Of a DNA stretch of 64,000 nucleotides, positions 45,097-52,787 are shown piece by piece (the stretch's first letter is position 1; every line of letters begins with the position of its first letter). Position numbers and translations under genes: made by a program. This DNA is from Larkinella bovis (lineage in GTDB: Bacteria > Bacteroidota > Bacteroidia > Cytophagales > Spirosomataceae), in the NCBI RefSeq assembly GCF_042655385.1, contig NZ_JBHSMA010000015.1, forward strand, positions 1-64,000. The letters run 5' to 3'. Under the pieces are notes generated by a model that worked only from the letters and a program-made list of their open reading frames with translations, had not been told where the DNA came from and ran no database searches.

Positions 45097-45191
45097 CTCT
45101 GATCACCTCTGATGTCCTCCGATCAACTCTGTGTAATCATTGAAAAGGTTGTTACACAGAGTTAATCAGGGAGTATCAGAGGTGATCAGAG
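45097..45191. repeat. 10-bp-period inverted repeat element (CTCTGAT family) inside the efflux operon
   Basis: CTCTGAT, CTCTGAT, CTCCGAT and CTCTGTG start at 45097, 45107, 45117 and 45127, exactly 10 bp apart. Their reverse complements CACAGAG, ATCAGGG, ATCAGAG and ATCAGAG start at 45155, 45165, 45175 and 45185. Arms ACTCTGTGTAA (45126-45136) and TTACACAGAGT (45152-45162) are perfect. The element fills nearly all of the 112 bp between the adaptor stop and the RND start. Confidence 0.88.
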
Positions 45192-45193
45192 GG

Positions 45194-46255
45194 TCATTGG
45201 AGAATGACGGTGGAGGTTTCGGTCAGGTAGGCGGATCCGGCGGTGATGACGTTGGAGATGTCGGTCAGTCCGTTCGTTATCAATACTTTGTCGTTATCAA
45301 TGAACCCAATCTGAACCGGGATTTTGCGGACGTGCTTCCGGTCGTCGGTCAGAACGAAGACAAAACCGTCTTTGCCGTCGCCTTCCACAATGGCTTCGAT
45401 CGGTACCAGGGCGTAACGGCGGCTCTGGGCGGGTTGTAAACTCACTTTGGCAAACAAACCGGGGGCAAATTTGACCGTGCCGGGATTGATCCGAATCTCG
45501 ACATCGTACAGCTTGTTGACGGGATCGGCGGCCTGGGCCAGTTCGCTAACGGTGCCGGTGAACGTCTGGTCGGGGTAGGCATCCAGCGTAATCGTAGCGC
45601 GGTTGCCTGCTTTCAGCCGGGCCCAGTCTTTGTCGGAAACGCCAACGCGCACCACCCAGTCGCTCCGGCGGTTCGACGACACCAGAAAAACCGGCGACCC
45701 GGCGGGCGCTAACTCTCCTTCGTTCATCAGTTTGCGCGTCACGGTGCCGTCCACTGTCGACCGGATTTGGGCGTAGTTCTGGTTAAACCGGGCAATGGTC
45801 AGGTTTTGTTTGGCAACTTCGTGGCCCGTTGTCGCATTCTGGAGCTGCTCGAGCGTAGCGGCTGTATCGGCATACAGGGCTTTGACCCGGTTCAGATCAC
45901 GCTCGGCTTTTTCGTTGGCAAACTCCGCCTGGCTTACCTGCGCACTGATTTCCGTCAGGTTCAGCGTTGCCAGGAGTTGGCCTTTTCGAACCGCCTGGCC
46001 TTCATCGACGTATACTTTCTCGATGATACCGCCGATCTTGAACGACAGCCGGGCTTCTTCCGCCGACGATACCAGCCCTGACGCGATTACCGGTTCGGAA
46101 CGAACAACCGATTCAACTTTGGTACGTTTGACGGGTACCGACGTGTCGTCCGTTTGCTCCGCCGGTTTCTTTTCCGGGCTGTTCCCGGCTTTTGTGCCGC
46201 AGGCCCACAGACCGCCGGTCACCAGGGAGATCAGTATGAATTGAAGGACTTTCAT
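45194..46255 (-). CDS. RND efflux periplasmic adaptor (membrane fusion) lipoprotein
   Basis: 353 residues with lipoprotein signal (LWAC, cysteine 19). The HlyD/AcrA layout is present: a biotinyl-lipoyl-like half (LSFKIGGIIEKVYVDEGQAVRKGQLLATLN), an alpha-hairpin with TAATLEQLQNATTGHEVAKQN, the second lipoyl half (YAQIRSTVDGTVTRKLMNEGELAPAGSPVFLV), a beta-barrel (RATITLDAYPDQTFTGTVSELAQAADP) and a membrane-proximal domain. It joins the inner-membrane RND pump to TolC. The gene follows tolC by 66 bp and precedes the RND gene by 112 bp, with a large inverted repeat in that gap. Confidence 0.93.
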   Translation of the reverse strand: MKVLQFILISLVTGGLWACGTKAGNSPEKKPAEQTDDTSVPVKRTKVESVVRSEPVIASGLVSSAEEARLSFKIGGIIEKVYVDEGQAVRKGQLLATLNLTEISAQVSQAEFANEKAERDLNRVKALYADTAATLEQLQNATTGHEVAKQNLTIARFNQNYAQIRSTVDGTVTRKLMNEGELAPAGSPVFLVSSNRRSDWVVRVGVSDKDWARLKAGNRATITLDAYPDQTFTGTVSELAQAADPVNKLYDVEIRINPGTVKFAPGLFAKVSLQPAQSRRYALVPIEAIVEGDGKDGFVFVLTDDRKHVRKIPVQIGFIDNDKVLITNGLTDISNVITAGSAYLTETSTVILQ

Positions 46256-46321
46256 GAGAATAATGAGTTAATAATCCGTATGCTTTGATAGTGGTTAGAG
46301 GGGCGGGAAAGCCTGGTACGA

Positions 46322-47707
46322 TCACGGAAGGGCCGTGACCCGGTCGAGCGCAGCCCGCTTGATCAACAGATCGTAGCGCGTCAGGACCTGCTGAATCTGG
46401 GCGGTTTGCTGGTCGTTCTGAAAGCGCAGGTATTCAACCAGCAGCGCCTGTCCGTTGCGGTATTTGCTATCGATGAGCCGGAAGGTCTGCTCGGCATTGA
46501 TCAGGCCGGTTTGCGAAGCCGCCAGACTTTCGTTGGCCGCATCCAGTTCGTAATATGCCTGCAATACCTGTAATTGAACCTGCTTTTCTACCTCCGTGAG
46601 TTTAGTCTGTACGAGCTCGGTCTGGATTTTGGCCTGTTGCACTTTCGAGCGTTTTTCGTAGCCTTTAAACAGATCCCAGGATAAACCGACCTGTCCGACC
46701 ACGTAGGCCTGGTTGTTGAACGTGTAGCCAAAGCCCTGAAAACCGGCGTTTCCACCCACGTAAACATTCGGGAGTCTGATAGTCGCTTCGTTCAGTTTAA
46801 CGGCGTTTTGCGACGCCCGTAGCGAACCGCCAAGCTGCTTTAACTCCTGCCGACTTTGCAGGGCGCTTTGTTGCAGTTCCGCGAGGGAAGCGGGCGCGGC
46901 TGGCAAGGTCCGGGTCAGCAGCGAATCCACCAGAATGTCGGCGGTCAGGTCGCGGTTAAGCAGAAAATTGAAATACGCTTTGGCGGTCTGCCGGTTTTTA
47001 TCGGCCTGAGCCAGTTGCTGGTCCAGCTTACTGATTTCGTAGCGGGTAGAGGTAACCACGTCTTTCGTGGCGACATTGTTCTTGACGAGTTTTTCGTTCA
47101 GCCGGGCCAGTTCGTTCAGCACCTGGCGGTTGTTATCGTAAATCCGGAGCGCGTCGAGCGTTTGCAGGTATTGGTAATATGCCGTAGCGATGTTGTACCG
47201 TAGCTCGTTTTCGACTACGCGTTTGCGGGCTTCCTGGGCCGACAGTAAATCTTTTTGAATCAGGTAGTTGTATTGAAGGTCCGTGTTGAAAACCGCATAT
47301 TGCACACTGACTTTGGTGTCGTGGAAATTGTTGGGAGCCAGGAGTTCGTTGACGTTCGGGATATTGGTCGGGAAGCGGTCGGAACCGGCCAGCTGGTTAA
47401 GCGTTGCGTAGATCGGGTTGATCATGTCCCCAACCGGAAATTGTAACCGCCGGCCCCCAGCCGCCAGGGAGTAGGTGGGGTTAAACGTCAGCCGGGGATA
47501 AAACAGCGCTTTGGCCTGAGTCAGCGACTCTGTCACCCGGTTGATTTCGAGCGATTCCTGTTTGAGTGCCAGATTGCTTTGCAAGCCTTCCTGAATATAC
47601 GTACGTAGAATGGCCGATGTGCTTTCGGCAGATTGGGCCGCACCCACCCGGGCCAGTGCCGCCAGGATTCCCATCAGCAAGTAGCTGACTCTTAGGTTGG
47701 TAATCAT
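46322..47707 (-). CDS. TolC-family outer-membrane efflux protein
   Basis: 461 residues with an N-terminal signal (YLLMGILAALARVGAAQS). The two long-helix repeats of OEP/TolC proteins are visible: LKQESLEINRVTESLTQAKALFYPRLTFNPTYSL and the second half ELKQLGGSLRASQNAVKLNEATIRLPNVYVGGNAGFQGFGY, each ending in the barrel strand region. WDLFKGYEKRSKVQQAKIQTELVQTKL and EQTFRLIDSKYRNGQALLVEYLRFQNDQQTA complete the pattern. TolC forms the trimeric exit duct. It lies 41 bp after tetR, and a candidate TetR operator overlaps its 5' region only 9 bp before the ATG. Confidence 0.92.
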   Translation of the reverse strand: MITNLRVSYLLMGILAALARVGAAQSAESTSAILRTYIQEGLQSNLALKQESLEINRVTESLTQAKALFYPRLTFNPTYSLAAGGRRLQFPVGDMINPIYATLNQLAGSDRFPTNIPNVNELLAPNNFHDTKVSVQYAVFNTDLQYNYLIQKDLLSAQEARKRVVENELRYNIATAYYQYLQTLDALRIYDNNRQVLNELARLNEKLVKNNVATKDVVTSTRYEISKLDQQLAQADKNRQTAKAYFNFLLNRDLTADILVDSLLTRTLPAAPASLAELQQSALQSRQELKQLGGSLRASQNAVKLNEATIRLPNVYVGGNAGFQGFGYTFNNQAYVVGQVGLSWDLFKGYEKRSKVQQAKIQTELVQTKLTEVEKQVQLQVLQAYYELDAANESLAASQTGLINAEQTFRLIDSKYRNGQALLVEYLRFQNDQQTAQIQQVLTRYDLLIKRAALDRVTALP

Positions 47708-47715
47708 ACGTTATA

Positions 47716-47734
47716 AACTAAACGGTGTTTATTG
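47716..47734. promoter_or_regulatory. Candidate TetR operator in front of tolC
   Basis: The 19-base site AACTAAACGGTGTTTATTG matches the site upstream of tetR at 14 of 19 positions. It is an imperfect palindrome with the common core AACG[C/G]TGTTTA. It lies between the tetR stop and the tolC start, 9 bp from the ATG, where a bound repressor would block entry into tolC. Confidence 0.45.
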
Positions 47735-47748
47735 GAAGTAAAAATTTT

Positions 47749-48366
47749 TTACAGACCCCGTCGGATGGTTTCAACAAAAAGATCGAATGCCCCTTCCATC
47801 AGTTCTTTCCGGCGGTTTTCTTCAAACATTTCCAGGCGTTTTCTCAGAAAAAGAGCCGTATAGCCGTGCACGGAGCTCCAGATCATCAGCGAGGCTACGT
47901 CCGCATCCTGCGTTTTGAATACGCCGGTATCGATGCAGTCCTGGACACAGGTAACGAGCATATTGAACGCCATTTTGCCTTCGTCCCAGATGTCGTTCTT
48001 ACAGGCCAGGGCATCCATGGGCGCCGTCATAATAAACATCAGGTCAAACAGTTCCGGGTTTTCGAAGGCAAACTGGACGTACCGGCGCCCCATTTCGACC
48101 AGTCGATCAAACGGCTTTTCGACTTGTAGGGCCGTTTGAAATTCCCCGACCATTTTGTTGAACCCAATCTGGTGAATGGCGTACAACAACTCGTTTTTAT
48201 CCTTGTAATACAGGTAGATCGTAGCCGGGCTGTATTCAATCGCGTCGGCAATGTTCCGAATACTGACTTTTTCGAAACCGTTTTCCAGAAACAGCTTTTG
48301 GGCCGCATCCAGAATCCGCTTCCGCATTTCTTCTTTTTCGCGCTCTTTACGCTCGAGAATTCCCAT
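47749..48366 (-). CDS. TetR/AcrR family transcriptional regulator
   Basis: 205 residues. The N-terminal DNA-binding domain is ILDAAQKLFLENGFEKVSIRNIADAIEYSPATIYLYYKDKNELLYA (residues about 19-64), the classical TetR helix-turn-helix. The C-terminal ligand-binding part is helical (FDRLVEMGRRYVQFAFENPELFDLMFI; SLMIWSSVHGYTALFLRKRLEMF), resembling WHG/TetR_C domains. As first gene of the tolC-adaptor-RND operon it is probably a repressor that responds to a pump substrate. A near-palindromic site precedes its start, and a similar one lies just before tolC, which fits autoregulation. Its own ligand is unknown. Confidence 0.92.
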   Translation of the reverse strand: MGILERKEREKEEMRKRILDAAQKLFLENGFEKVSIRNIADAIEYSPATIYLYYKDKNELLYAIHQIGFNKMVGEFQTALQVEKPFDRLVEMGRRYVQFAFENPELFDLMFIMTAPMDALACKNDIWDEGKMAFNMLVTCVQDCIDTGVFKTQDADVASLMIWSSVHGYTALFLRKRLEMFEENRRKELMEGAFDLFVETIRRGL

Positions 48367-48390
48367 ACTTGTTAAGTAACGTTACAAATG

Positions 48391-48409
48391 TACTGAACGC
48401 TGTTTAGTA
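48391..48409. promoter_or_regulatory. Candidate TetR operator upstream of tetR
   Basis: TACTGAACGCTGTTTAGTA is a palindrome with one mismatch (TACTGAAC / GTTTAGTA around GCT), 25 bp before the tetR start. A shorter perfect palindrome, GTAACGTTAC (48376-48385), sits between it and the start. It resembles the site at 47716-47734. Confidence 0.5.
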
Positions 48410-48519
48410 AGCAAGAAGTGTTTACTGAATGGCATAAAAATGGAGGCTGAATCGGCAAAAATCGGGTGTAAACCGTCGGGAAGGGGATTGAACAGTTGCG
48501 GAATCCTGGCGTTTTCGGG

Positions 48520-48619
48520 GTGGGGGCGATTACAAATCGGCGGCAGGTTCGTCCGGGATTACAAATCCCGAACAGCAGGTGGCAGGTTTGTGCGGAATTA
48601 AAAATCCCGAACGGCGGGT
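48520..48619. repeat. 39 bp tandem repeat with GGGATTACAAATCCC-type hairpins
   Basis: Two 39 bp units (48542-48580 and 48581-48619) share most positions. The first contains the perfect hairpin CGGGATT-ACA-AATCCCG (48554-48570). A degenerate earlier copy with GATTACAAATC lies at about 48528. The block runs up to the 3' end of the cyclase gene (stop at 48622). A similar GGGATTACAAACCCG occurs at about 10297. Confidence 0.75.
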
Positions 48620-48621
48620 GG

Positions 48622-49668
48622 TTATTCAAGCACGGCGTAGATCGCCACGGGATTGGCTTTGTTTTTCAGCTTCACTTCGCCCAGCGGTTCGCAATGGAAG
48701 GAGTCTTTGACGAGTTGATACGCGGCATCGCTGATGATGATCTGGCCTTCCTGCGCCACCGATTGCAGCCGTTGGGCGGTATTGACGACATCGCCGATCA
48801 CGGTATAATCGAGCCGCCGGAGCGTTGCCGAACCGATGTTGCCCGAAATCATTTCGCCGGTATTGATGCCGATGGCTACTTTAGGCGTATAAACCGGTTC
48901 GCCGGGGACGGTTTTTTCCAGCAATTCAATGTGGTTCCGAACGGCCAGCGCGGTTTCGATGGCGCGGTCGAGGTGGTATTCGCCCCGGAAAACCGCCATC
49001 ACGGCATCGCCCATGAACTTATCGACAAAACCGCCCTGCGCAATAATTTCCTTGACCATCACGTCGAAATACAGGTTGATCAGCTTCACCACGGTATCGG
49101 CACTTTCGCGTTCCGTGATGGCCGTAAACCCGCAGATATCGATAAAAACCGCCGTGGCGTCCACGGTTTCACTCAGCATCAGCGACGATTCAAATTCCCG
49201 GCGGTCCATGAAATTGAGGACGGACTCATCGACGTACATCCGCAGGATGTTGTTCTCCTTGACGGCTTTGAGCGTTTCGCGGAGTTGGGCGACGTGCCGG
49301 ATCGTTTTCTGCATCGTCACGTCCAGATCGTCAAAATCAACCGGTTTACAAATAAAGTCGAACGCCCCCCGGTTCATGGCCGTCCGGATGTTGGTCATGT
49401 CGCCGTAGGCCGACACAATGACGGTTTTGGTCAGCGGGCTGACTTCGCTGAGTTTTTCCAGCAAGGTCAGGCCATCCATTTCGGGCATATTAATATCACT
49501 CAGTACAATATCGATGTCGGGGTGCTCCTGGATTTTGACCAGTGCATCGACACCATTGTACGCAAAAACAAACTCGTATCGCTGTTCGCGGATCTGGCGC
49601 CGAAATTTCTGCCGGATCAGCAGCTCCAGATCGGTTTCATCGTCCACGACCAGAATTTTAGACTTCAT
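48622..49668 (-). CDS. Response regulator with adenylate/guanylate cyclase output domain
   Basis: 348 residues. The receiver domain at the N-terminus has the acidic pair in ILVVDDETDLELL, the phospho-acceptor Asp58 in SDINMPEMDG and the conserved Lys in CKPVDFDD. A short coiled linker follows, then a class III cyclase domain at about 170-345: ATAVFIDICGFTAITERES and DKFMGDAVMAVFRGEYHLD carry metal-binding Asp residues, and LDYTVIGDVVNTAQRLQ is the second-subunit motif. The Lys in DKFMGD and the Asp in IGDVVN favour ATP as substrate, so cyclic AMP is the likely product. The start overlaps the stop of the upstream response regulator by 4 bp. It is probably the output of the neighbouring histidine kinase. 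Confidence 0.92.
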   Translation of the reverse strand: MKSKILVVDDETDLELLIRQKFRRQIREQRYEFVFAYNGVDALVKIQEHPDIDIVLSDINMPEMDGLTLLEKLSEVSPLTKTVIVSAYGDMTNIRTAMNRGAFDFICKPVDFDDLDVTMQKTIRHVAQLRETLKAVKENNILRMYVDESVLNFMDRREFESSLMLSETVDATAVFIDICGFTAITERESADTVVKLINLYFDVMVKEIIAQGGFVDKFMGDAVMAVFRGEYHLDRAIETALAVRNHIELLEKTVPGEPVYTPKVAIGINTGEMISGNIGSATLRRLDYTVIGDVVNTAQRLQSVAQEGQIIISDAAYQLVKDSFHCEPLGEVKLKNKANPVAIYAVLE

Positions 49669-50039
49669 AAGGCACTCTTCAGTTTTTCTTTCAGGTTCGT
49701 AAAATCGAGCGGTTTGGTCAGAAACGCGTCGGCACCGAGCTGCATCGCCTGATTGTAACTGTCGGCATCGCCGTAGGCCGTGATCATCATAACCGTGGGC
49801 GGAGAGGTCGGGTAAATTGTCCGGATTTTCTGCAACAATTCCAGGCCGCTCATGCCGGGCATGTTGATGTCCGACAGAATCAGAATGTATTCCGACGATT
49901 GTTGGTTCAGGTAGTCCATTGCTTTTTCACCCGAATGGGCAAAGGCAAACTGGAATTCGCCCGCCCGGATTTCGCGCCGGAAGCGCTGTTCAAACAATAC
50001 TTGTACGTCCGTTTCGTCGTCAACAACCAATACTTTCAT
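49665..50039 (-). CDS. Single-domain response regulator (CheY-like)
   Basis: 124 residues, a receiver domain only. MKVLVVDDETDVQVLFEQRF carries the acidic pair at residues 7-8, SDINMPGMSGLE carries the phospho-acceptor Asp57, MMITAYGDAD the switch Thr and TKPLDF the conserved Lys. It lacks an output domain, so it probably acts as a phosphate relay or interacts directly with a partner. The gene overlaps the next response regulator/cyclase gene by 4 bp and follows the histidine kinase by 60 bp. The two receivers resemble each other and may have arisen by duplication. Confidence 0.93.
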   Translation of the reverse strand: MKVLVVDDETDVQVLFEQRFRREIRAGEFQFAFAHSGEKAMDYLNQQSSEYILILSDINMPGMSGLELLQKIRTIYPTSPPTVMMITAYGDADSYNQAMQLGADAFLTKPLDFTNLKEKLKSAL

Positions 50040-50099
50040 CTGCGCGAGTTTTGTATAGGGGGCAATGGGTTTACTTTCAAAGATACGGAAACCCGGTCT

Positions 50100-51452
50100 T
50101 TATGTTGGTAACCGAATAATGAACTCGGTAAATTCTCCTTCTGCCGTCTCGACTGCCAGTTCGCCCGCGTGGCCTTTGGTAACGATGTCGTAACTGAGCG
50201 AGAGGCCCAAACCAGTGCCCTGACCGGTAGGTTTGGTGGTGAAAAAAGGCTGGTAAATTTTGTTCAGAACCGCCTGCGGAATGCCACAGCCGTTGTCGCG
50301 CACCCTGATTTCGATTTCGTCGTTGCCCAGCTGTCGCGTACCGACTTTCACCGTTGGCTGGAAGCCCGCCAGACCGGTTTTTCGTTTTTGCTCCGTCGCG
50401 TAAAAGGCGTTGGTGAACAGGTTGAGCAGCACGCGCCCCATGTCCTGCGGGACCACGGAAATCAAACCCAGATTCGGGTCGAAATCGGTGACCAGACTGG
50501 CGTTGAAGGACTTGTCGCTCGCCCGCAGACCGTGGTACGCCAGCCGGAGGTATTCGTCGGCCAGGGCGTTGAGGTCGGTGGGCTCGCGTTCGTGGGTGCT
50601 GGCGCGCGAGTGTTGCAGCATGCCCTTCACGATCGAGTCGGCCCGTTTGCCGTGGTGCGTAATCTTTTGCAGGTTTTGCGCAATGTCGTTCAGAATTTCC
50701 TCTTCCAGTTCCACATCCCTTTCCTCTTTTTTCCGTTCGTCCCGCAGCTCCTCAATCAGCTCCACCGACACTTCCGAAAAGTTGTTGACGAAGTTCAGCG
50801 GATTCTGGATCTCGTGGGCAATACCGGCGGTCAGTTCCCCCAGGGAAGCCATTTTTTCGCGCTGAATGAGCTGATCCTGCGTGGTTTTCAGTTCCGACAG
50901 TGTTTGTTCGAGTTCTTCTTTCTGGCGGGTCAGTTCGGCCGTCCGTTCCGCTACGATCTGTTCGAGCATCACGTTCTGGCTGGCAATGATGCGGTTTTGT
51001 TCTTCTTCCTGCTGGCGTTTCAGGCGTTCTTTTTCGAGGGCTTTCTGCTGTTTCTGACCACTGATCCAGGTAGCCACCAGCCAGACGAGGGCAAACACCT
51101 GGGCAATGGCAATGGCGTCGTCAATCGAGTTGTAAAAGTCTTTGCTGATCAGTTCGACAATGTCGTTGAACAAAGAAATCAGGATGTATGGCCCCACCGC
51201 CAGCCAGACGTTCCGGACGGGCCGGAAGTCCTTCAGCAGATAGGCGGCCCCGACCATCGCGATCAGAATAAAGTGCCAGAGCCATTTGATGAAATCGGCA
51301 TCGATAAATACATCCGCAATTAGCAGCCCCATGCCGGCGTATTGGGCCATCACCAGCATCCGGTCCCACTCCGGAAACCGTACGGCCGTCTGGAGGGACG
51401 TCCGGATGTACCGAACCATAAAAAAGACAATCAGAAACGAGGCTATTTCCAT
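50100..51452 (-). CDS. Sensor histidine kinase with N-terminal membrane region
   Basis: 450 residues from ATG 51452. About four to five hydrophobic segments cover residues 1-125 (IASFLIVFFMVRYI; LVMAQYAGMGLLIADVFI; WLWHFILIAMVGAAYLL; AIAQVFALVWLVATWI). A coiled coil (KALEKERLKRQQEEEQNRIIASQN) comes next. The H-box is LTAGIAHEIQNPLNFVNNFSEV. The ATPase part has VPQDMGRVLLNLFTNAFYAT (N box), EIRVRDNGCGIPQAVLNK (G1) and GTGLGLSLSYDIV (G2). No periplasmic sensor domain is evident, so the signal may be sensed within the membrane. It is followed by a CheY-like regulator and a regulator/cyclase, forming a likely three-gene signalling operon. Confidence 0.92.
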   Translation of the reverse strand: MEIASFLIVFFMVRYIRTSLQTAVRFPEWDRMLVMAQYAGMGLLIADVFIDADFIKWLWHFILIAMVGAAYLLKDFRPVRNVWLAVGPYILISLFNDIVELISKDFYNSIDDAIAIAQVFALVWLVATWISGQKQQKALEKERLKRQQEEEQNRIIASQNVMLEQIVAERTAELTRQKEELEQTLSELKTTQDQLIQREKMASLGELTAGIAHEIQNPLNFVNNFSEVSVELIEELRDERKKEERDVELEEEILNDIAQNLQKITHHGKRADSIVKGMLQHSRASTHEREPTDLNALADEYLRLAYHGLRASDKSFNASLVTDFDPNLGLISVVPQDMGRVLLNLFTNAFYATEQKRKTGLAGFQPTVKVGTRQLGNDEIEIRVRDNGCGIPQAVLNKIYQPFFTTKPTGQGTGLGLSLSYDIVTKGHAGELAVETAEGEFTEFIIRLPT

Positions 51453-51596
51453 AGGCAATCCGTGGGCACAAAATCTGGTTTAGACCCTCAAATTAAGTTT
51501 TCCGGCGAAAAGTTACAATAAACGTACCGACGGACTTCAGGCCGGGGCGGGGCAGAGCAGGACCGAACGCGTATTTATACACGGTTTTTCCGGACG

Positions 51597-51621
51597 AAAT
51601 CCTGTCGGTACGACAGGATTT
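51597..51621. repeat. REP-like perfect hairpin in the histidine kinase/aldo-keto reductase gap
   Basis: AAATCCTGTCG (51597-51607) and CGACAGGATTT (51611-51621) pair perfectly over 11 bp with a GTA loop. An imperfect palindrome GACGGACTTCAGGCC at about 51531-51546, close to the ACGGACTTTAGTCC motif at 3549, lies in the same gap. Confidence 0.6.
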
Positions 51622-51672
51622 TCTAACTTGACGTCGATCTTAACGCATAGTACAACCTGATTTGCCATTACT

Positions 51673-52698
51673 ATGGAATATCGACAATTAGGAGGTTCGG
51701 GACTGAAGGTTCCGGTTTTGAGTTTTGGTACGGGCACCTTCGGGGGCGGTACCGAATTTTTTAAAGCCTGGGGTACTACCCAGGTGGATGAAGCAACCCG
51801 GCTGGTGGATCTGTGTCTGGAGGCCGGGCTGACCTTATTCGATACGGCGGATGTTTATTCCCGGGGCTTGTCGGAAGAAATTCTCGGCAAGGCGCTGACG
51901 GGTCGGCGTGACAAGGCCCTGATTTCGACCAAGACCACCTTTAAAATGGGCGATGGCCCGAATGATTTCGGCTCCTCGCGGTTTCGGCTGGTCAAATCCT
52001 GCGAAGACAGCCTGCGCCGGTTGCAAACCGATTACATCGACATTTATTACATGCACGGTTTCGACGGCAACACGGCGGTCGACGAAACGCTGAGTGCCCT
52101 GAACGATCTGGTTCGGAGCGGCAAAGTACGCTACATTGGCTGCTCCAATTTTTCGGGCTGGCACCTGATGAAGTCCCTGTCGGTTTCCGAACGTTACGGC
52201 TGGGCGAAATACGTTACCCACCAGGCGTATTATTCACTGCTGAGTCGGGAATTTGAATGGGAACTGATGCCACTGGGCCTCGATCAACGCGTGGGCACGA
52301 CGGTCTGGAGTCCCCTCTCCGCCGGCCGGCTGGGTGGCAAATACCGCCGGAACAACCCCGCCCCGGCGGGTAGCCGGATTGCGGAAGGTGGGGGGGAAGG
52401 CCCGCCCATTCCGGAAGACTACTGGTTTTCGATCATGGATACGCTGGACGAACTGGCCGCCGAAACCGGCAAAACCGTCGCGCAGGTGGCCCTGAACTGG
52501 GTGCTTCAACGCCCCACGGTTTCCAGCGTGATCATCGGCGCCCGGACGGAAGAACAGCTGCGGCAAAACCTGGGGGCGGTCGGCTGGAATTTAACCCGCG
52601 AGCAGGTGGCCCGGCTGGACGCGGTGAGCGACAAGCCCACCATTTACCCCTACTGGCACCAGCGTAACAACCCGGACCTGAACCCGCTGCCGGTATAA
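51673..52698 (+). CDS. Aldo/keto reductase family oxidoreductase
   Basis: 341 residues, a typical (alpha/beta)8 aldo/keto reductase that uses NADPH. The catalytic tetrad is visible: Asp and Tyr in LFDTADVYSRG (about residue 56-66), Lys in ALISTKTTFKMG and His in DIYYMHGFDG. Cofactor-binding elements are YIGCSNFSGWHL, YSLLSRE, WSPLSAGRLGGKYRR and the C-terminal VSSVIIGARTEEQLRQNL. The sequence resembles the voltage-gated potassium-channel beta-subunit/YghZ-like branch. The substrate is unknown. It is a single gene followed by an inverted repeat element, then the converging thioesterase gene. Confidence 0.92.
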   Translation: MEYRQLGGSGLKVPVLSFGTGTFGGGTEFFKAWGTTQVDEATRLVDLCLEAGLTLFDTADVYSRGLSEEILGKALTGRRDKALISTKTTFKMGDGPNDFGSSRFRLVKSCEDSLRRLQTDYIDIYYMHGFDGNTAVDETLSALNDLVRSGKVRYIGCSNFSGWHLMKSLSVSERYGWAKYVTHQAYYSLLSREFEWELMPLGLDQRVGTTVWSPLSAGRLGGKYRRNNPAPAGSRIAEGGGEGPPIPEDYWFSIMDTLDELAAETGKTVAQVALNWVLQRPTVSSVIIGARTEEQLRQNLGAVGWNLTREQVARLDAVSDKPTIYPYWHQRNNPDLNPLPV

Positions 52699-52702
52699 GG
52701 AC

Positions 52703-52783
52703 GGTTTACGGTATACAGTTTTCAGTGGCTGACGCAAGCAAAAGCGAACGCGTCAGCTACCGAATACCGAAAACTGTATACCG
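52703..52783. repeat. 7-bp-period inverted repeat element (GGTWTWC family)
   Basis: Heptads GGTTTAC, GGTATAC and AGTTTTC run at 52703-52723. Their mirror GAATACC, GAAAACT, GTATACC runs at 52762-52782. CGGTATACAGTTTTC (52709-52723) pairs exactly with 52769-52783. A second stem, GCTGACGC / GCGTCAGC, lies inside. It fills the gap between the converging aldo/keto reductase and thioesterase genes. Confidence 0.88.
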
Positions 52784-52787
52784 CTCC

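Noticed and set aside
48496..49752. Open frame of 418 codons antisense to the cyclase gene
   Set aside because: It mirrors the conserved cyclase and receiver domains. The His/Asp/Arg-rich composition is that of a shadow frame.
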